NCBI RefSeq assembly: GCF_027172205.1 | Contig: NC_070614.1 | Coordinates: forward strand, 31,248,501 to 31,312,500 | Reading direction: 5' to 3' | DNA: 64,000 nt | Source: Podarcis raffonei | Lineage: Eukaryota > Chordata > Lepidosauria > Squamata > Lacertidae | In this document: one piece after another, positions 23,228 through 34,984 of the stretch | Layout: each line of letters starts with the position of its first letter | Position numbering within the stretch: the first letter of the stretch is position 1 | Notes under the pieces: generated by a model | Told to the model about the DNA's origin: nothing | What the model saw: the letters and a program-made list of their open reading frames with translations, nothing else | Database searches by the model: none | Translations under genes and position numbers: made by a program

Positions 23228-24419
23228 GTACCTGTCAATCACCTGATCTTTTAATTTAAATTATTATCACTTTGGCTGTGAGAGTTTTCAGAAGGGAAGA
23301 GACAGAGACAACTAAAGAAAGCCGTTCAGGTGCAGGCTTCTTAACTCCTGCTAAGCAGCAGTGATGCAATTGAGTGGAGGTCAATTGAGAGCCACTGCAC
23401 TACCATAATGTCTATTACTGCCATTGGGTGCACCCAGTTCCCCAACCTTCAAATGGAAGCTCTAATGCACATGATGGAAGAGCACACTTTATATGAAAGG
23501 CAACCTAAGCTCCTTCAGCTGAACACTGATGGAAGCTCAAAGTAGTTCATGATCAGAAAGAATTTGCCAGTTTTGCAAACAGATGAGGTGGGGGGAGAGG
23601 ACAATAAAAATAGTGGTGATGTTATACAAAATTTAGGTGTGCACTATAAGAAAAAAAAGAAAAAGTATCCTTGCATACTATTTTTTGAGCCTTTTTCACC
23701 TTTCTTTTAGTTCCTGCTGTTTTCTTTGCTACAGTTTAAAATCCATGAAAAAACAGAAGGGCCAAATAAATTCTAGGAGTAAAATATTGTGCCTCACCAG
23801 ACATCCTTCAGCAAACATGAATTAATTCAAATGGCACCAACATGGGAAAGCATAAATTTCCCTGGAGCAAAGATTCCCAAGAGATTTTGCAATGGCATCT
23901 TTGTTTGCATATCTGAGAACAATGAATTTCCTGAACTGAGGAATGAAACATGCTGATATTTATATTGGTTTGCGTGTTTTGGATTTCTGTTGTCCATGAA
24001 ACATTGCCACTTCTTTTCATTTATACATTATGTACATTTCAGTGGCAGAAATTAATGAATGAGAAAACATTAGCATACAAGGACTGGGTAGAAATACTCT
24101 GATGCGATATCACTCTTCTCCTGATTGTCTTTCTTTTTACATATATTGAGGAGTATCTGGGGCAGAACTGGGCTGGCTAGGTTGAGTCTTTCTCCTCCTC
24201 AGCTCCCTTTGTGTCCATCGCTTTCTGGATTGATCCAGCAGGCTCTTATATTCTTATGAATATTAAAAGAACTAGTAGGGAAATGGACAACATTTGTTTT
24301 GCACAGCATCATGGGACTGGTATGTTCTCCCAAGAGAGACCCTGAAATAGCACAGGAAAGGAGGATGACATCACCTCCTCCTGGCAACCCATGTACCTTC
24401 AAATAAATATCCCCATCAA

Positions 24420-24455
24420 GCACATTGGCACTCTAATCTTCTGAGAGAAACAGCG
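24420..24455 (+). other. Candidate 5' non-coding exon end of OR B2 (donor at 24456)
   Basis: AACAGCG|GTGAGTA aligns with the B1 and B3 donors. The partner acceptor, ctatttgcag, ends at 25950, one base before the B2 ATG. Confidence 0.45.
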
Positions 24456-25951
24456 GTGAGTACAATCCTTATTGTTCATCTTAAAGAAACAGAAGGGATT
24501 CAAGGATGCTCAAGCTTTCAATTCTGAAGAGATTGCAAAATGACTCATCCAGTAGTTGGTTTAATGCTGAGATTATCATACTATCATAAAATGGACTTCT
24601 TGTGTTTTTGTTTTTTTAAAAAATCATTTCTTTTATCTATAGGAGAAGGCAACAGAAACCTTGGGGAAACTGCACAGAGAAATATTTCACCTGGAATATG
24701 GACAACTCACATTTGTTTCCCAAAGAATGTGATAGTGGATTGAGTTAAGTGCTTCCATGATTCTCTTGTTCATAGCAACAATGATGGTAGGCAGATATTC
24801 TGGCATTCTATGGCTTTTCTGACAATAGGAAGCTTTTAATAATTCAGTGTGCAGTCTTCATCTTCTCAGCTCATTAGATTTGCATTTGAGACAAATTAAT
24901 TGGGAGATGCTCTCATCTGGGTTATCTTTTCCATTTTTTTAAAAAAATGAAATGAATTATAATATATGGTAATACAATCACTAGAAAAGAAGTTACTCAT
25001 TCAAATTGAATTAAAGGAAGTCCATCCCTTCTCTTATTGTATTATTTTAATAGGGTAGAACTTGATATGATTCTGACTGCACACTGAGTATAGTCATCTT
25101 TTGGTGTTTCCATGGGCCATGTTTCTAGAAATAAAATAACGTTTTGGGGTTTTTTTCAATTCTCCTTGCAGGTTGTTGAAATCTTTGCTGTTTCAGTATT
25201 CCGGCAATCAGTCTTCATTCCTGGAACTTAATTCATTCAGGCTGATTCTTCAATGCTCTTAGGTAATATGTGAATTGCTATGCTGTTGTTCAATTGGGGG
25301 GGGGGATGGAGAGCACCTTTTAAAACACATACACTCGCATGATAGCTTTTTGTTATTTATTTCTGATGGAAAACCTCCAAATATTTGAGATCTGACAATT
25401 TTTTATTCCAATATACTTGAAGAAAGCTTCCATTTCCATGTTTTACATTACTAAAGTATTTAGCAAGAAATAGAAAAGCCTCACTGAGAATACACATAAT
25501 ACAATCTTTCAAAATATCCACAGTAATTTCATTTTTTTGTTTTATATGAAATTTCATATCAGCTTTCTAGAATGGTGGTTCCTTTACCCCATCTAGTTAA
25601 TTCAGTATGATCTCCCCCCCCCCCAATGTTACATGTTTCATAAAATGGTATATGTACATTTGATGGCAAAATGGAAGATTTCTGTAAAAACTGCACCATT
25701 TACATCATGTGGCACATGGCTTAGAAAGTATATGTGCCCAGTCTTTGAGGGTGGATAAATCATATTAGCTGAAAATATGTGAGTGTACATACTATCCCCA
25801 TTAGGCTTCATGTCATATCAGGATGAAAGAATACATCAACAATTGATAGTGTGCATACATAGCAGTAACTATGTGATCTTTTTTTAAAAAAAGAAAGTCC
25901 AAAAATTTATAAGCGCCACTAACTTAAAATTATTTAACTTCTATTTGCAGA

Positions 25952-26905
25952 ATGATGGAAATGAGAGAAATGGCTAACCACTCTACTCCAACAGAGTTCT
26001 TTCTCATGGGGTTTTCTGAAACCCGTGATTTGCAGAGTTTGCATTCTGCAATGTTTCTCTTCATATACTTAACAGCTTTAGTGGGAAATTCTCTCATCAT
26101 CACAGCTGTGGCCCTAGACCGCCACCTTCACAGCCCGATGTACTTCTTTTTGATCAACTTGTCATTGTTTGATGTGTGCTCCATCTCCACCACTGTGCCC
26201 AAATCCATCGCCATTTCATTGACAAACAACAACATGATTTCTTTTGCTGGATGTGTCACACAGGTCTTCTTAGTGGTCACATTTGTTGGTGGGGAGCTTG
26301 CCTTGCTCACTGTTATGGCATATGACCGTTATGTAGCAATCTGTCGTCCACTGCAATATACCTTAATCATGAATCAGGATGCCTGTATCCAATTGGCAGC
26401 TGCTTGCTGGATAGGCAGCCTGATCCATGCAGTACTGGAAACAAGTTTTACTTTCATACTAAATTTCTGTGGAACCAATATGATTGGGCAATATTTTTGT
26501 GACATTCCTCAATTGCAAAAGATTTCTTGCAGTGATACAAAAGTGAATCAAATTCTTATTCTTGTCCTTGGTTTTTTTCTGGACTCTTTCTTTTTTACCT
26601 TCATCTTTACTTCCTATGGCTACATATTTTCTGCTGTGCTGAGGATCCCATCTGTCCAAGGCAGATATAAAGCTTTTTCTACCTGTACTCCTCACCTGAC
26701 TGTCTTTTCTTTATTCATCATCACAGCTGTGTTTTCATACATGAGACCAAAAGCACTTTCTTCCCCCACAGTGGACTTGGTTTCTGCTGTATTATATACA
26801 GTTTTACCACCGGTTCTGAATCCCATTATTTATAGCCTCAGGAACAAGGACATCCAACTGGCGGTCTGGAAAATACCCAGAAAATTAAAACAGCTTGTAG
26901 CATGA
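25952..26905 (+). CDS. Olfactory receptor, OR14-like, subtype B copy 2
   Basis: This is an intact 317-residue receptor, colinear with B1 and B3. It starts MMEMREMANHST, so the second residue and the first glycosylation-site context (NHST) differ from B1 (NQST); NHS still fits the N-X-S/T rule. PMYFFL, MAYDRYVAIC, FCDIPQL, KAFSTCTPHL and NPIIYSLRN are all present. TM5 reads FFLDSFFFTF, shared largely with B3 (FIPDSFFFTF) and different from B1 (FFIDSFCFAF). B2 and B3 also share QLAAACWIGSLIH in TM4. B2 and B3 therefore look closer to each other than to B1. Confidence 0.95.
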   Translation: MMEMREMANHSTPTEFFLMGFSETRDLQSLHSAMFLFIYLTALVGNSLIITAVALDRHLHSPMYFFLINLSLFDVCSISTTVPKSIAISLTNNNMISFAGCVTQVFLVVTFVGGELALLTVMAYDRYVAICRPLQYTLIMNQDACIQLAAACWIGSLIHAVLETSFTFILNFCGTNMIGQYFCDIPQLQKISCSDTKVNQILILVLGFFLDSFFFTFIFTSYGYIFSAVLRIPSVQGRYKAFSTCTPHLTVFSLFIITAVFSYMRPKALSSPTVDLVSAVLYTVLPPVLNPIIYSLRNKDIQLAVWKIPRKLKQLVA

Positions 26906-26929
26906 TTAATCAGTTCCAAATTCTTTTTT

Positions 26930-28015
26930 TAAAAAATGTTAAACATGGAAACACTAAATGGGAATCTGAGGTCTGCCACGTAAACTTAGATATACCCCTT
27001 TATATTTTGAAATAGGACCTTCCTCAATATTAACTATTCATCTTTTGTCATTTCCATAGATTTCGTGAGACATTTTATATGTGTAAGTTCTATTAATTAT
27101 TTATTTATGGGCCACTATTACAACTTTGAGAGAATTCTAGAGCAATAACTTGCTGTTCTTTAGGTGAAGTTTAGACACTTAACAGGGGTTCTGTATTTAA
27201 ACAAAAAGACAAGAGTTTTTAGGAGTCTATCCTCCCAGGAAAGCTACAAATACCATAGTTACCTGGGGAGAGGGATTGATTTTTAAACAATTCATGTATT
27301 GCTGAGGTGGGATAAGATGCAACAGAAGCACCCCTGGTTTGCACTCCCCCCCCCCAACCACCCACATACATGCACCATAAATTAACACTCGAACAAGGTT
27401 TTTTGGAAAATGAAGAAAAATAGGTGTGATACAGAATATTTGATTTAGCAAAACAAAATGAAAAACTACACAGCAAAAGACAATTTGGTTTTTAATCCCA
27501 TATCAGATCTTCTTTCAGCTCCAGCAGCTTTATTGGTCACCATTTACAATCAATGGAAAAATAAATTCCTCAAGTAGGACACTGGACTTCACTGGGCATC
27601 CTGTACCATAAATGAATAAAATTCAAAGGGAAAATCTATGGCTTATGGTTTAATAACTAAACCCACACAACATAACAGAAACTTCCGCAGAGCAATGATT
27701 CCCAGAAGATTTTACAAGGGGCTTTTTTTTTCCAGGAGAAGAAACAAATCTCTGAACTAAAGGTGTATTCTGATGTATTATAGTGATATTTTCGTGATAT
27801 GTGTGTGTTTTAGATTCTTCTTGACCATTGATAATGTGACGCCATCTTTCTCCCTTCATACAGTGTGCACCTTTGAATTGTATAAATAAATAAATGACTG
27901 AGATAACCACTAGCTTATTAAAGTTCCCAAATCATATTAACCATTTACCCATAACTGCTTTACCTTGAGTCTTTCTTAAGAGTGTGATGGCAAATCCCCC
28001 ATTTCCCTCCTTTCA
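26930..28015. other. Intergenic, no gene seen
   Basis: AT-rich non-coding sequence. Parts match the region after B1 (11500-13170), as expected for the duplicated unit. A poly-C run lies near 27346. Confidence 0.5.
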
Positions 28016-28219
28016 CATACATTGAGGAGGAACTGGGGCAGAAGTGAGCTGGCTAGGATGAAGGCCATTCATCCTCTTCCTCCTCCCATCCCATCCATCT
28101 TCCTCTGTGTGCTTTGCTTTCTGGTGACAGAATTGCATCCATACCTCACCAAGGCAATGGACAGCATGATGGATACTTTTCTCAGTATGGTTACAGAACA
28201 AAGCAAAATTGATCCACAC

Positions 28220-28680
28220 AATTAAGATGGCGCTCCCGCGAAAACAAGATGGCGCTCCCGCCAAAAGACCCGGCACCCCTACAAGAAGAAGATGCAAAAT
28301 GACAGTCGGGTCACTTTGTGGGGGGGGGGCAGGTTTCCAGCCCAGAGCAATTCCCCACAGACCGTAAGCAGAATAAAAGGCAACTGTTCAAAGAGGGGAC
28401 TCTCTGCACTAAAAATGAAATCAACTTGAATTTCTAAGCCCCAACGCTGCAGCCGCAGCCAGAGAATGAGCGAAGCCATCTGGCTGAACAGAGGCAGAGG
28501 CAAGCTCAGAGCTCAAGGGGCCAAAGCCCCATGAGGCAGAAAGCCTCCCAAGGAGAAAAGGGAAAGGCAAAGCAAGGAGGGGAAATTAAATCAAGGGAAT
28601 AATGAGTAAAGGAGAAACTGGGGGAAAAGGGGGAATAAAAAGAAACAGATTCAACAAGCAGATCATCAAAGTAGATTGTG
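28220..28680 (+). mobile_element. Possible L1 5' end with YY1-like sites
   Basis: The 16-mer aagatggcgctcccgc occurs twice (28224-28239 and 28246-28261) and holds the AAGATGGCG core of YY1 sites, which are typical of some L1 5' UTRs. A purine-rich part follows, with an ATG at about 28602 starting MSKGETGGKGG, a Lys/Gly-rich start loosely like L1 ORF1. The frame does not continue as a recognisable ORF1. Tentative. Confidence 0.3.
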
Positions 28681-28689
28681 CTCTCTCTC

Positions 28690-29245
28690 GGCTCGCAGCG
28701 GACACGTTGCTGGTGTTCCGATGCACGCACCAAAAGAGGAAGTTCTGGGTCATGTGCATAGGTATATATAGGTCCCTTGATCCCATTAGCCTGTATCCCA
28801 TTGGCCTGATTGAACCCTGCATCAAGGGACCTACCACTTGGGTGTTGTGCTGTCCAAACATACCCACCCACAACACAGGGTTAGGTTGCCAGGTCCCACT
28901 GCAACACATACCCTCTTTAAGGGAGGACCCGATTTACATTCCATTGTCCTCCAGCCGAAACAGTTCTTGCCAGGAATCACACAGCAATCTGGCACAGTCC
29001 AGAACACACTCTGAGGACAGTTCAACACAGTCTGCACACAGTCCAGGGACACAGTCTGGGCCCATAACCATTTTGAGCATTAAATGCCCATTTGCAAATA
29101 GAGAACTCAGTCCTTTACAGCAGAATGCAGCAGAAGCAACTGTGGTAGGAATAGTAACATCAAAGGTTTTATTTATAAAGCAAATAACAAAACAACAAGA
29201 TGACTCTCACATCCATCTTCCTCAGCAGAGGAGCACAGCAGAGAT
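28690..29245. mobile_element. Unresolved retroelement-like insertion
   Basis: On the minus strand CCAAT-like boxes precede a TATA-like ctatatatacc (about 28766-28776), as in an LTR promoter. GGTCCCTTGAT at 28770 is repeated inverted at 28820-28830. A block of 'cacagtc' repeats fills 28990-29060. Neither ends nor family could be fixed. Confidence 0.3.
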
Positions 29246-29330
29246 AATCAACATTCCACGGTACAAATATACAAAATATGGCATATTTTAGGTAGTAGTG
29301 AAGAAGCTATGGGTGCCCTCCCAGATGGAA

Positions 29331-29492
29331 AATTAATCGGAGTGTCTGGCTCAAATGTTAATTGCTTCCTGGATATGCAATCCAGTTTTAGTTTCATGCT
29401 AAATTTTTGTGGGATCGAAGTCATAGGACAATATTTTTGTGACCTTCCTCAGTTAAAAAAGATTTTTTGCAGTGATACATAGGTTAATCAAG
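29331..29492 (+). pseudogene. OR pseudogene fragment, subtype D relic 2
   Basis: This is the duplicate of the relic at 14498. It matches the TM4-EL2 part of ORs (SFMLNFCG.., GQYFCDLPQL-like) and keeps the FCD motif that relic 1 has lost. A separate deletion has removed the segment between 'ggatatgcaa' and 'tccagtttt'. It cannot encode a receptor. It lies just upstream of A3, as relic 1 does of A2. Confidence 0.85.
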
Positions 29493-29739
29493 TTCAACAC
29501 TCTAACCGCCACAATATATACAATACTTTATTATAATAAAGACAATTGCACTCCTTGTTGAGTAAATCAGGACCTGCAAATCATTATGGTGAGGTTCTCC
29601 AAGGAGTGATTCTCTGAAGCACTACAGAAATTTAAATATCTTCTCCATGGACCTACTGTCTGAAACACTACAGACAGCAGAGAAGCTATTCCTCCTTCTC
29701 ATAAAATATATATCTTCTACTAAAGACTACACTCCAACA

Positions 29740-29772
29740 TCTAGGCATTTCCTTCTTCCAGAGAATGATGAG
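29740..29772 (+). other. Candidate 5' non-coding exon end of OR A3 (donor at 29773)
   Basis: GATGAG|GTAAGTAG aligns with the A1 and A2 donors. The acceptor, tctaatcttag, ends at 30283, 87 nt before the A3 ATG. Confidence 0.4.
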
Positions 29773-30370
29773 GTAAGTAGCATCCGATTTGTTCAACCTC
29801 AGAGGAGACTAGGCCTTGAAAGGTGCTCATATTTCAGTTCTGAAAAGACCTCAAAATGTTTAATACAGCAGTAAGGTTAATGCAGACATGATTATTCTAT
29901 GATAAAAATAGATTACATTTATAGGTAAGAGAAGATAATAATGTGGTGTTTTAAAATTCTGGAGATTGGGTTTAAACCCTCAGCTCTTATCAAAGCAACA
30001 TAATATTTCATTGGTTGTTCTTATAAGCTACAGTTAGCGGTTGATTCTACTTTCTCATTATTGATTCAGCATGTAACCAAGATGGGTCTTTCTTGAGATG
30101 CTCTCTATGTTCCCTTGCAACTCTAAAATTCTATGAGTACTGGGGAGAATCAATAGTATCAGTTGAATGTTTACTGCTGGCATCACCCATTACATCATAT
30201 TGACATAGGAGGGAAACCCCACATACAATTGCCTGCATATTCCCTCTACCAACAGACTTTCTTTAACTCTGTTCTAATCTTAGGTGCCAAAACACTTCTG
30301 CTGGTGTTGCTGAAACAAAATAACAGTACTCTTCGAGAACTTTTTAAAAGAAATATTTCAAAGAATTAAG

Positions 30371-31306
30371 ATGGCCAACCAGTCTACAGTGACAGAATTT
30401 CTTCTGATGGGGTTTTCCAGTGACCCAGAAGAACAATTTTTTTACTTTGTGATATTTCTCTCCATTTATTTAATAGCCTTAGTGGGGAATTTTCTCATCA
30501 TCGTTGCTGTTGCCCTAAACCACAAGCTACACACCCCTATGTACTTCTTTTTGGTCAACCTATCATTATCAGACATTTGCTACATCTCTACCACAATCCC
30601 CAAATCCATAGCTGCTTCTTTGTTGGGTTACAAAAAGATTTCTTTTGCTGGCTGTGTCGCACAGGTTTTCTTAGTTTTCACTTTTGGAGGTTCTGAGCTT
30701 GCCATGCTCACTATCATGGCTTATGATCGCTATGCTGCAATCTGCCATCCTCTACAGTATGAGCTAATCATGAACTGGGATGCCTGCATCCAAATGGCAG
30801 CTGCTTCCTGGATAAGTAACCTAATTCATTCATCATTACATACCATTATCACTTTCAGGCTAGATTTCTGTGGGTCCAATATTATTGGGCAGTATTTCTG
30901 TGATATCCCTCAGTTGCTAAAGATTTCTTGTACTGACACAAAGGTTAATCAAATTTTGATTTTTGCCATAGGGATTACAGTAGCTTCATTTTGTGGAGGG
31001 TTCATCTTTGTTTCCTATGGCTACATCTTCTCTGCAGTGTTGAGAATCCCTTCTGTTCAAGGTAGATATAAAGTTTTCTCTACCTGCATCCCCCACCTGA
31101 CTGTCTTTTCTTTATTTATTAGCACAGATTTGTTTTCATATATGAGTCCTAAAGCACTTTCTTCTACAACGATGGATTTGCTCTCTGCTGTATTGTATAC
31201 GGTTTTGCCACCACTACTGAATCCCATTATTTATAGCTTTAGGAACAAAGACATCCAAGAGGCTGTACTGAAAATACCGAAAAGAATTAGAAGTCTCCTA
31301 GCATGA
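30371..31306 (+). CDS. Olfactory receptor, OR14-like, subtype A copy 3
   Basis: This is an intact 311-residue receptor, colinear with A1 and A2. Hallmarks PMYFFL, MAYDRYAAIC, FCDIPQL, KVFSTCIPHL and NPIIYSFRN are present. It differs from its sisters at LLGYKKISFAG (SLSDDKRISFAG in A1/A2), at TVASFCGGFIFV in TM5 and at TDLFSYMSPK in EL3 (TAVFSYMRPK in the others). Those loop and TM5 changes could alter odorant choice, but no ligand can be inferred. Confidence 0.95.
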   Translation: MANQSTVTEFLLMGFSSDPEEQFFYFVIFLSIYLIALVGNFLIIVAVALNHKLHTPMYFFLVNLSLSDICYISTTIPKSIAASLLGYKKISFAGCVAQVFLVFTFGGSELAMLTIMAYDRYAAICHPLQYELIMNWDACIQMAAASWISNLIHSSLHTIITFRLDFCGSNIIGQYFCDIPQLLKISCTDTKVNQILIFAIGITVASFCGGFIFVSYGYIFSAVLRIPSVQGRYKVFSTCIPHLTVFSLFISTDLFSYMSPKALSSTTMDLLSAVLYTVLPPLLNPIIYSFRNKDIQEAVLKIPKRIRSLLA

Positions 31307-31319
31307 TTGCTCAAGTTGT

Positions 31320-32029
31320 GTCTCATACACATCACATTTCCTGTGCTTTGTATAAGAATGCAAATGTCCGTAAAAAATTGCATAAAAATGCATTATATTG
31401 CATAACAGTGCATTGCAAATAGATGGGTATTGGGCAAATTTGCATATAAAATGTGCATATTAGAATCGTTTCACACAGAACAACTTTCATTAGGACTTTA
31501 AGGACTTTAGGAGTTTTCATTAGGACTTTAAAAAACGAAGAAGCATGCCAATATGTAAATGTGAGGAACTGGATCTAATGCTGATTCTCCCAACCTGCTA
31601 AATTGGGTTTCTTTTTGAGTGGAGGTGTTAGAAGGGAGGAAGGGTAGAATAAGTCTTTGCACAAGTAATGAGGTCTCTAAACCACATTTGCATCTGATAC
31701 TCTGTCCTCAGTTTCTTGCATAACTGTGGCCCCTCCTCCTTCACTGTTTTAGAGGTGTGTTATTCTAGCACCATACTGACTAGGTCATGCATGTACAGGT
31801 GCAGGATGCATTTTACTGGTATTTCTTTTTTAAAAGAGCTATGTCAGCTCAATTCAGTGAGACTCAGAATACTCAATGTGTTGATTATTAGTAGTATTAA
31901 TTGTTGTTTTGAGTCTGTATAACACACAAACACAGAGACAAGTTTTCTTTGGTTGCTTTATGTTGGCTTGAGGTTTAGGTGCAAGTTGTGATGGTCTTTT
32001 ACCTAGGATTCTTGGTACAGGATTCCTGT
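31320..32029. other. Subtype A 3' flank, no gene
   Basis: Matches the flank after A2 (16660-17190), including 'gaggtgtgttattctagca'. The short frames are chance. Confidence 0.6.
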
Positions 32030-32296
32030 GTAGGTTCATTTTGTGGAGGGTTCATCTTTGTTTCCTATGGCTACATCTTCTCTGCTGTGCTGAGAATTCC
32101 TTCTGTTCAAGGCAGATATAAAGTTTTCTATACCTGTATCCCCCACCTGACTGTCTTTATTTATGAGCACAGCTGTGTTTTAATACATGAGACCTAAAAC
32201 GCTTTCTTCTACAACAATGGATTTGCTCTCTGCTGTATTGTAAAATGTTTTGCCAACACTACTGAATCCCGTTATTTAATAGCTTTAGGAAAAAAA
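32030..32296 (+). pseudogene. Subtype A OR pseudogene (TM5-TM7 fragment)
   Basis: It begins at SFCGGFIFVSYGYIFSAVL and runs through IPHLTVF toward NPVI. It matches residues about 206-290 of subtype A. A 5-bp loss in the TM6 segment shifts the frame, and an in-frame stop follows. Both ends are missing. With the fragment at 18974 it shows extra, partial duplications of the subtype A gene end. Confidence 0.9.
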
Positions 32297-32299
32297 TGT

Positions 32300-33240
32300 T
32301 AGATGTCAGAACACACAAATTTAGCAATAGTCACTTATTGTGTAGGTTGAAGGATTGCTGTTCTTCATTGCTTCCACACACAACAAATGGATTATATTTT
32401 ATCATATTTAAAGCTACAGCTAGCTATATTGCTCATTTCCAAGGAATATCTTTTAAAATTCAATTGTTTCCTGTTTGAAAGTCACTGCTTTTAATTATAA
32501 TTCCTGTAAATTCTACTGGGAATATGCTATAGTGTGGACTAAATATTCATCTAATAAAGCTAGATAGATACATGATAGATAGGTGGATGGATAGATAGAT
32601 TAGAATGAAGCTCTTGCTCAGATCATGTACTTCCCCTGGCTTCTGCAATAAAGTTTCCAAATGCAATAATGCTCACAAAACTAACATTTTGGGTGGAAAT
32701 TCATGGCAAAGAATTGAAAAATGTGTATTTTACAGGAGCAAGGTGTATAGAAAGTGTACAAAATGGATGAAATTTAGATGCAAATATTTTGTTCATTGTT
32801 TTTTAAAAAAAGGTCAGCACAAAAAGAGGATGGACTTGACTGAACGGTGCATTTAGTTTTAAAAATGAAAACTGAAATGACTGCACCCTCACTCATTTAA
32901 AGGTAAAAGTAATAATACTCAACCAAAAGTACATATTTTTCACAAGTTTTATATTTGCTTTCATTTTTCACCTCCATTTTTATGCACTCTATCTAGAATT
33001 TGGCAAGTATGATGCCCTGAGGGAGAACACCTGAAAAGGCCATTTGTATGGAAAACACTTAGGTTGCAGGCAGCAGAAAACATGATAGCTCTCCACAAAT
33101 ACCAAACAAAGAGCTAATACATTTTAGAAAATCACCTAAGCTGTTTTTGAAAAGTGGAAAAGTAGATATTTCCTAATGGCTGCCCTAGTCCTTTTTATGA
33201 CATGCCACTAACTTTTTCAGACACAAAATTTTGCATACTG
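32300..33240. other. Intergenic, no gene seen
   Basis: AT-rich. A GATA-type microsatellite lies at about 32562-32600. No recognised repeat family elsewhere. Confidence 0.5.
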
Positions 33241-33244
33241 AAGT

Positions 33245-34094
33245 AATGACCGCTCCCCGCATAAAACGGGGGGCGACCTTTGCATGGACGCGCGCAGCCC
33301 CTGGATCTGGAGCGGCTCCATTCAGCATAGGCTTGGCTTTGCCTTCCCTCAGGTGGGATACCTGGAGGTCTCCGCCTACCCCAGTCAGTTGTCCAATCCC
33401 ACCTGGGGGAAGTGTTGCCAATGAGATCAGGCCAGGTGGGGGAGGGATTACCTGCCCACACAATAGAGGGAGGATCTTACCTGGGAATCCTCACTTGGCT
33501 CCAGAGCTTCTCCCACCCTACCCACCCTCAGTTAATGCCTTATTTTGCAGGTTAACTTTTCTTCACAGGTTTTGCAGGTTAACTTTTCTTACAGGTATGC
33601 GGGCGCTGCTACGTTAAGGTCGCTGTCAAAGGGCCGGAAAGGAATTTCCCTGAATTGGCAGGTTTCGCCTTTCCCGTAGCAAAACATCACAATGCCTTGG
33701 GTGGAATCCTTTTGTCCATCTTCCTCTTGCAGCAGCGATACCAGGGTTCCCCGTTAAAGGGGTTTCTGAAGGGAGGCTTTGACCATACGCCGAAAGGTCG
33801 TCATTGCTCTCCCCTGTGGCGGTGGTGTAACGGGGGTGGCTATCTCTGCTTGAACATATGTTCTCCAGAGCCGGTCCATCCCCCACACAAACACTGGATA
33901 ACCCTGATGCTCCCTAGGTCCCCGGCTGGGGACTGGGGAGGGAGAACGCCCAATGCCTGAGCCAAGGTCTACCCACATTTGAAATTTAATAAAGTTGTGG
34001 CCAATTTAATCCCATAGGACGTTGTCTTGAGTCGTTATTCCACATGACGGGGGGGCGCTCGGGACCTGGGGACTGCGCCTGTCCACGCAAAGAG
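33245..34094 (+). mobile_element. DIRS-related non-autonomous retroelement fossil (plus copy of inverted pair)
   Basis: An 850-bp element matches 45475-46338 end to end in opposite orientation. It starts 'aatgaccgctccccgc'. Near the start it has 'ctttgcatggacgcg', and it ends 'gtccacgcaaag', so short inverted repeats lie near both ends. A promoter-like CCAAT region, 'ttcgcctttcccgtagcaaa' and an AATAAAG signal near 33995 follow the family order. No coding capacity. It looks nearly full length and moderately young compared with the copy at 13320. Confidence 0.6.
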
Positions 34095-34804
34095 TGGCAA
34101 CAAGAGATGAAATTCTAGGCTCTATTATCAAAGAAAATGTTAATAATAAAACGTTGTAAGGTAAATGGTATAGCTGCCAACCATCTGATTTTCACCAGGT
34201 TTTGCTCTATTTTGCTTCTGAAAAGGAATTCAAGATGCAAACTAAAATTGAATTCTATTCCACAGAAAACAAATCTTTAACAGTGTTTATACTCCTATTG
34301 ACTGTACAATCACTGTGTTTCCAGTGTTAGTTTTTAATTCAGGTACTTACAATGTTATCCAAAATGCATATGTATTCTGTACCTCTGAAATAAAATATGG
34401 GTGTTCAACGTATTGCTGCATGCCACTCAAATTTCTGAGTGGTGCGAGATTCCAAGGGTTCCAGTTGGCTACCCAGGGTTTTTGTTTCCTTTGGAATGAG
34501 GTACAGTAGAGACTGTGGTGTCTTTAGGATATATGGTTTATTTACACATATATACAACCTGAGCCTACATTGTAGGTTTCACAGCATGAACTCCTCAAGA
34601 CACTCTTGCTTCTCTCATAGCTGCAGCTTAGAATATAAACAGCAACTGTCTGTGCTTCCAGCTTCCCAGCCTGCTGCTTCCAGTTTTTAGCTCACATCAC
34701 TCCACCCTCAACTCTTGCCATTGTATTTCTAACTACCAGAAAGTTGAGGAAGGGGCCCTACCCATTTGTTGACTGGCAGAGAGCCACTCCCTTTTTGTTA
34801 CCTT

Positions 34805-34950
34805 ACTCCTAGCATGATTGCTCATGTTGTGTCTCACATACATCACAATTTTTGTGTGCAAATTTCTAGTGCCCACTCATCTCCTGCTGTTCAGAATGTG
34901 TTCTGTTAAACATTTAATAAAAATGCATCTAACATTAAAATTAGTAATAG
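34805..34950 (+). pseudogene. Trace of a subtype A OR end and its 3' flank
   Basis: 'ctcctagcatgattgctcat' matches the last codons, stop and flank of subtype A genes (LLA then TGA). It is followed by the known flank with 'tctagtgcccact' and 'aataaaaatgcat'. Only about four codons of the gene remain. Confidence 0.6.
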
Positions 34951-34984
34951 TGCTTCGTGAAACGATGTTTATTGGGTCTATGGC

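Noticed and set aside
28602-29291. 229-codon plus-strand open frame
   Set aside because: It crosses from a possible L1 5' end into an unrelated insertion, has no recognisable domain and is not seen in the other unit copies.
33231-33960. Proline-rich frames in the GC-rich element at 33245 and its inverse at 45475
   Set aside because: The frames differ between the two copies and follow base composition rather than conserved protein.
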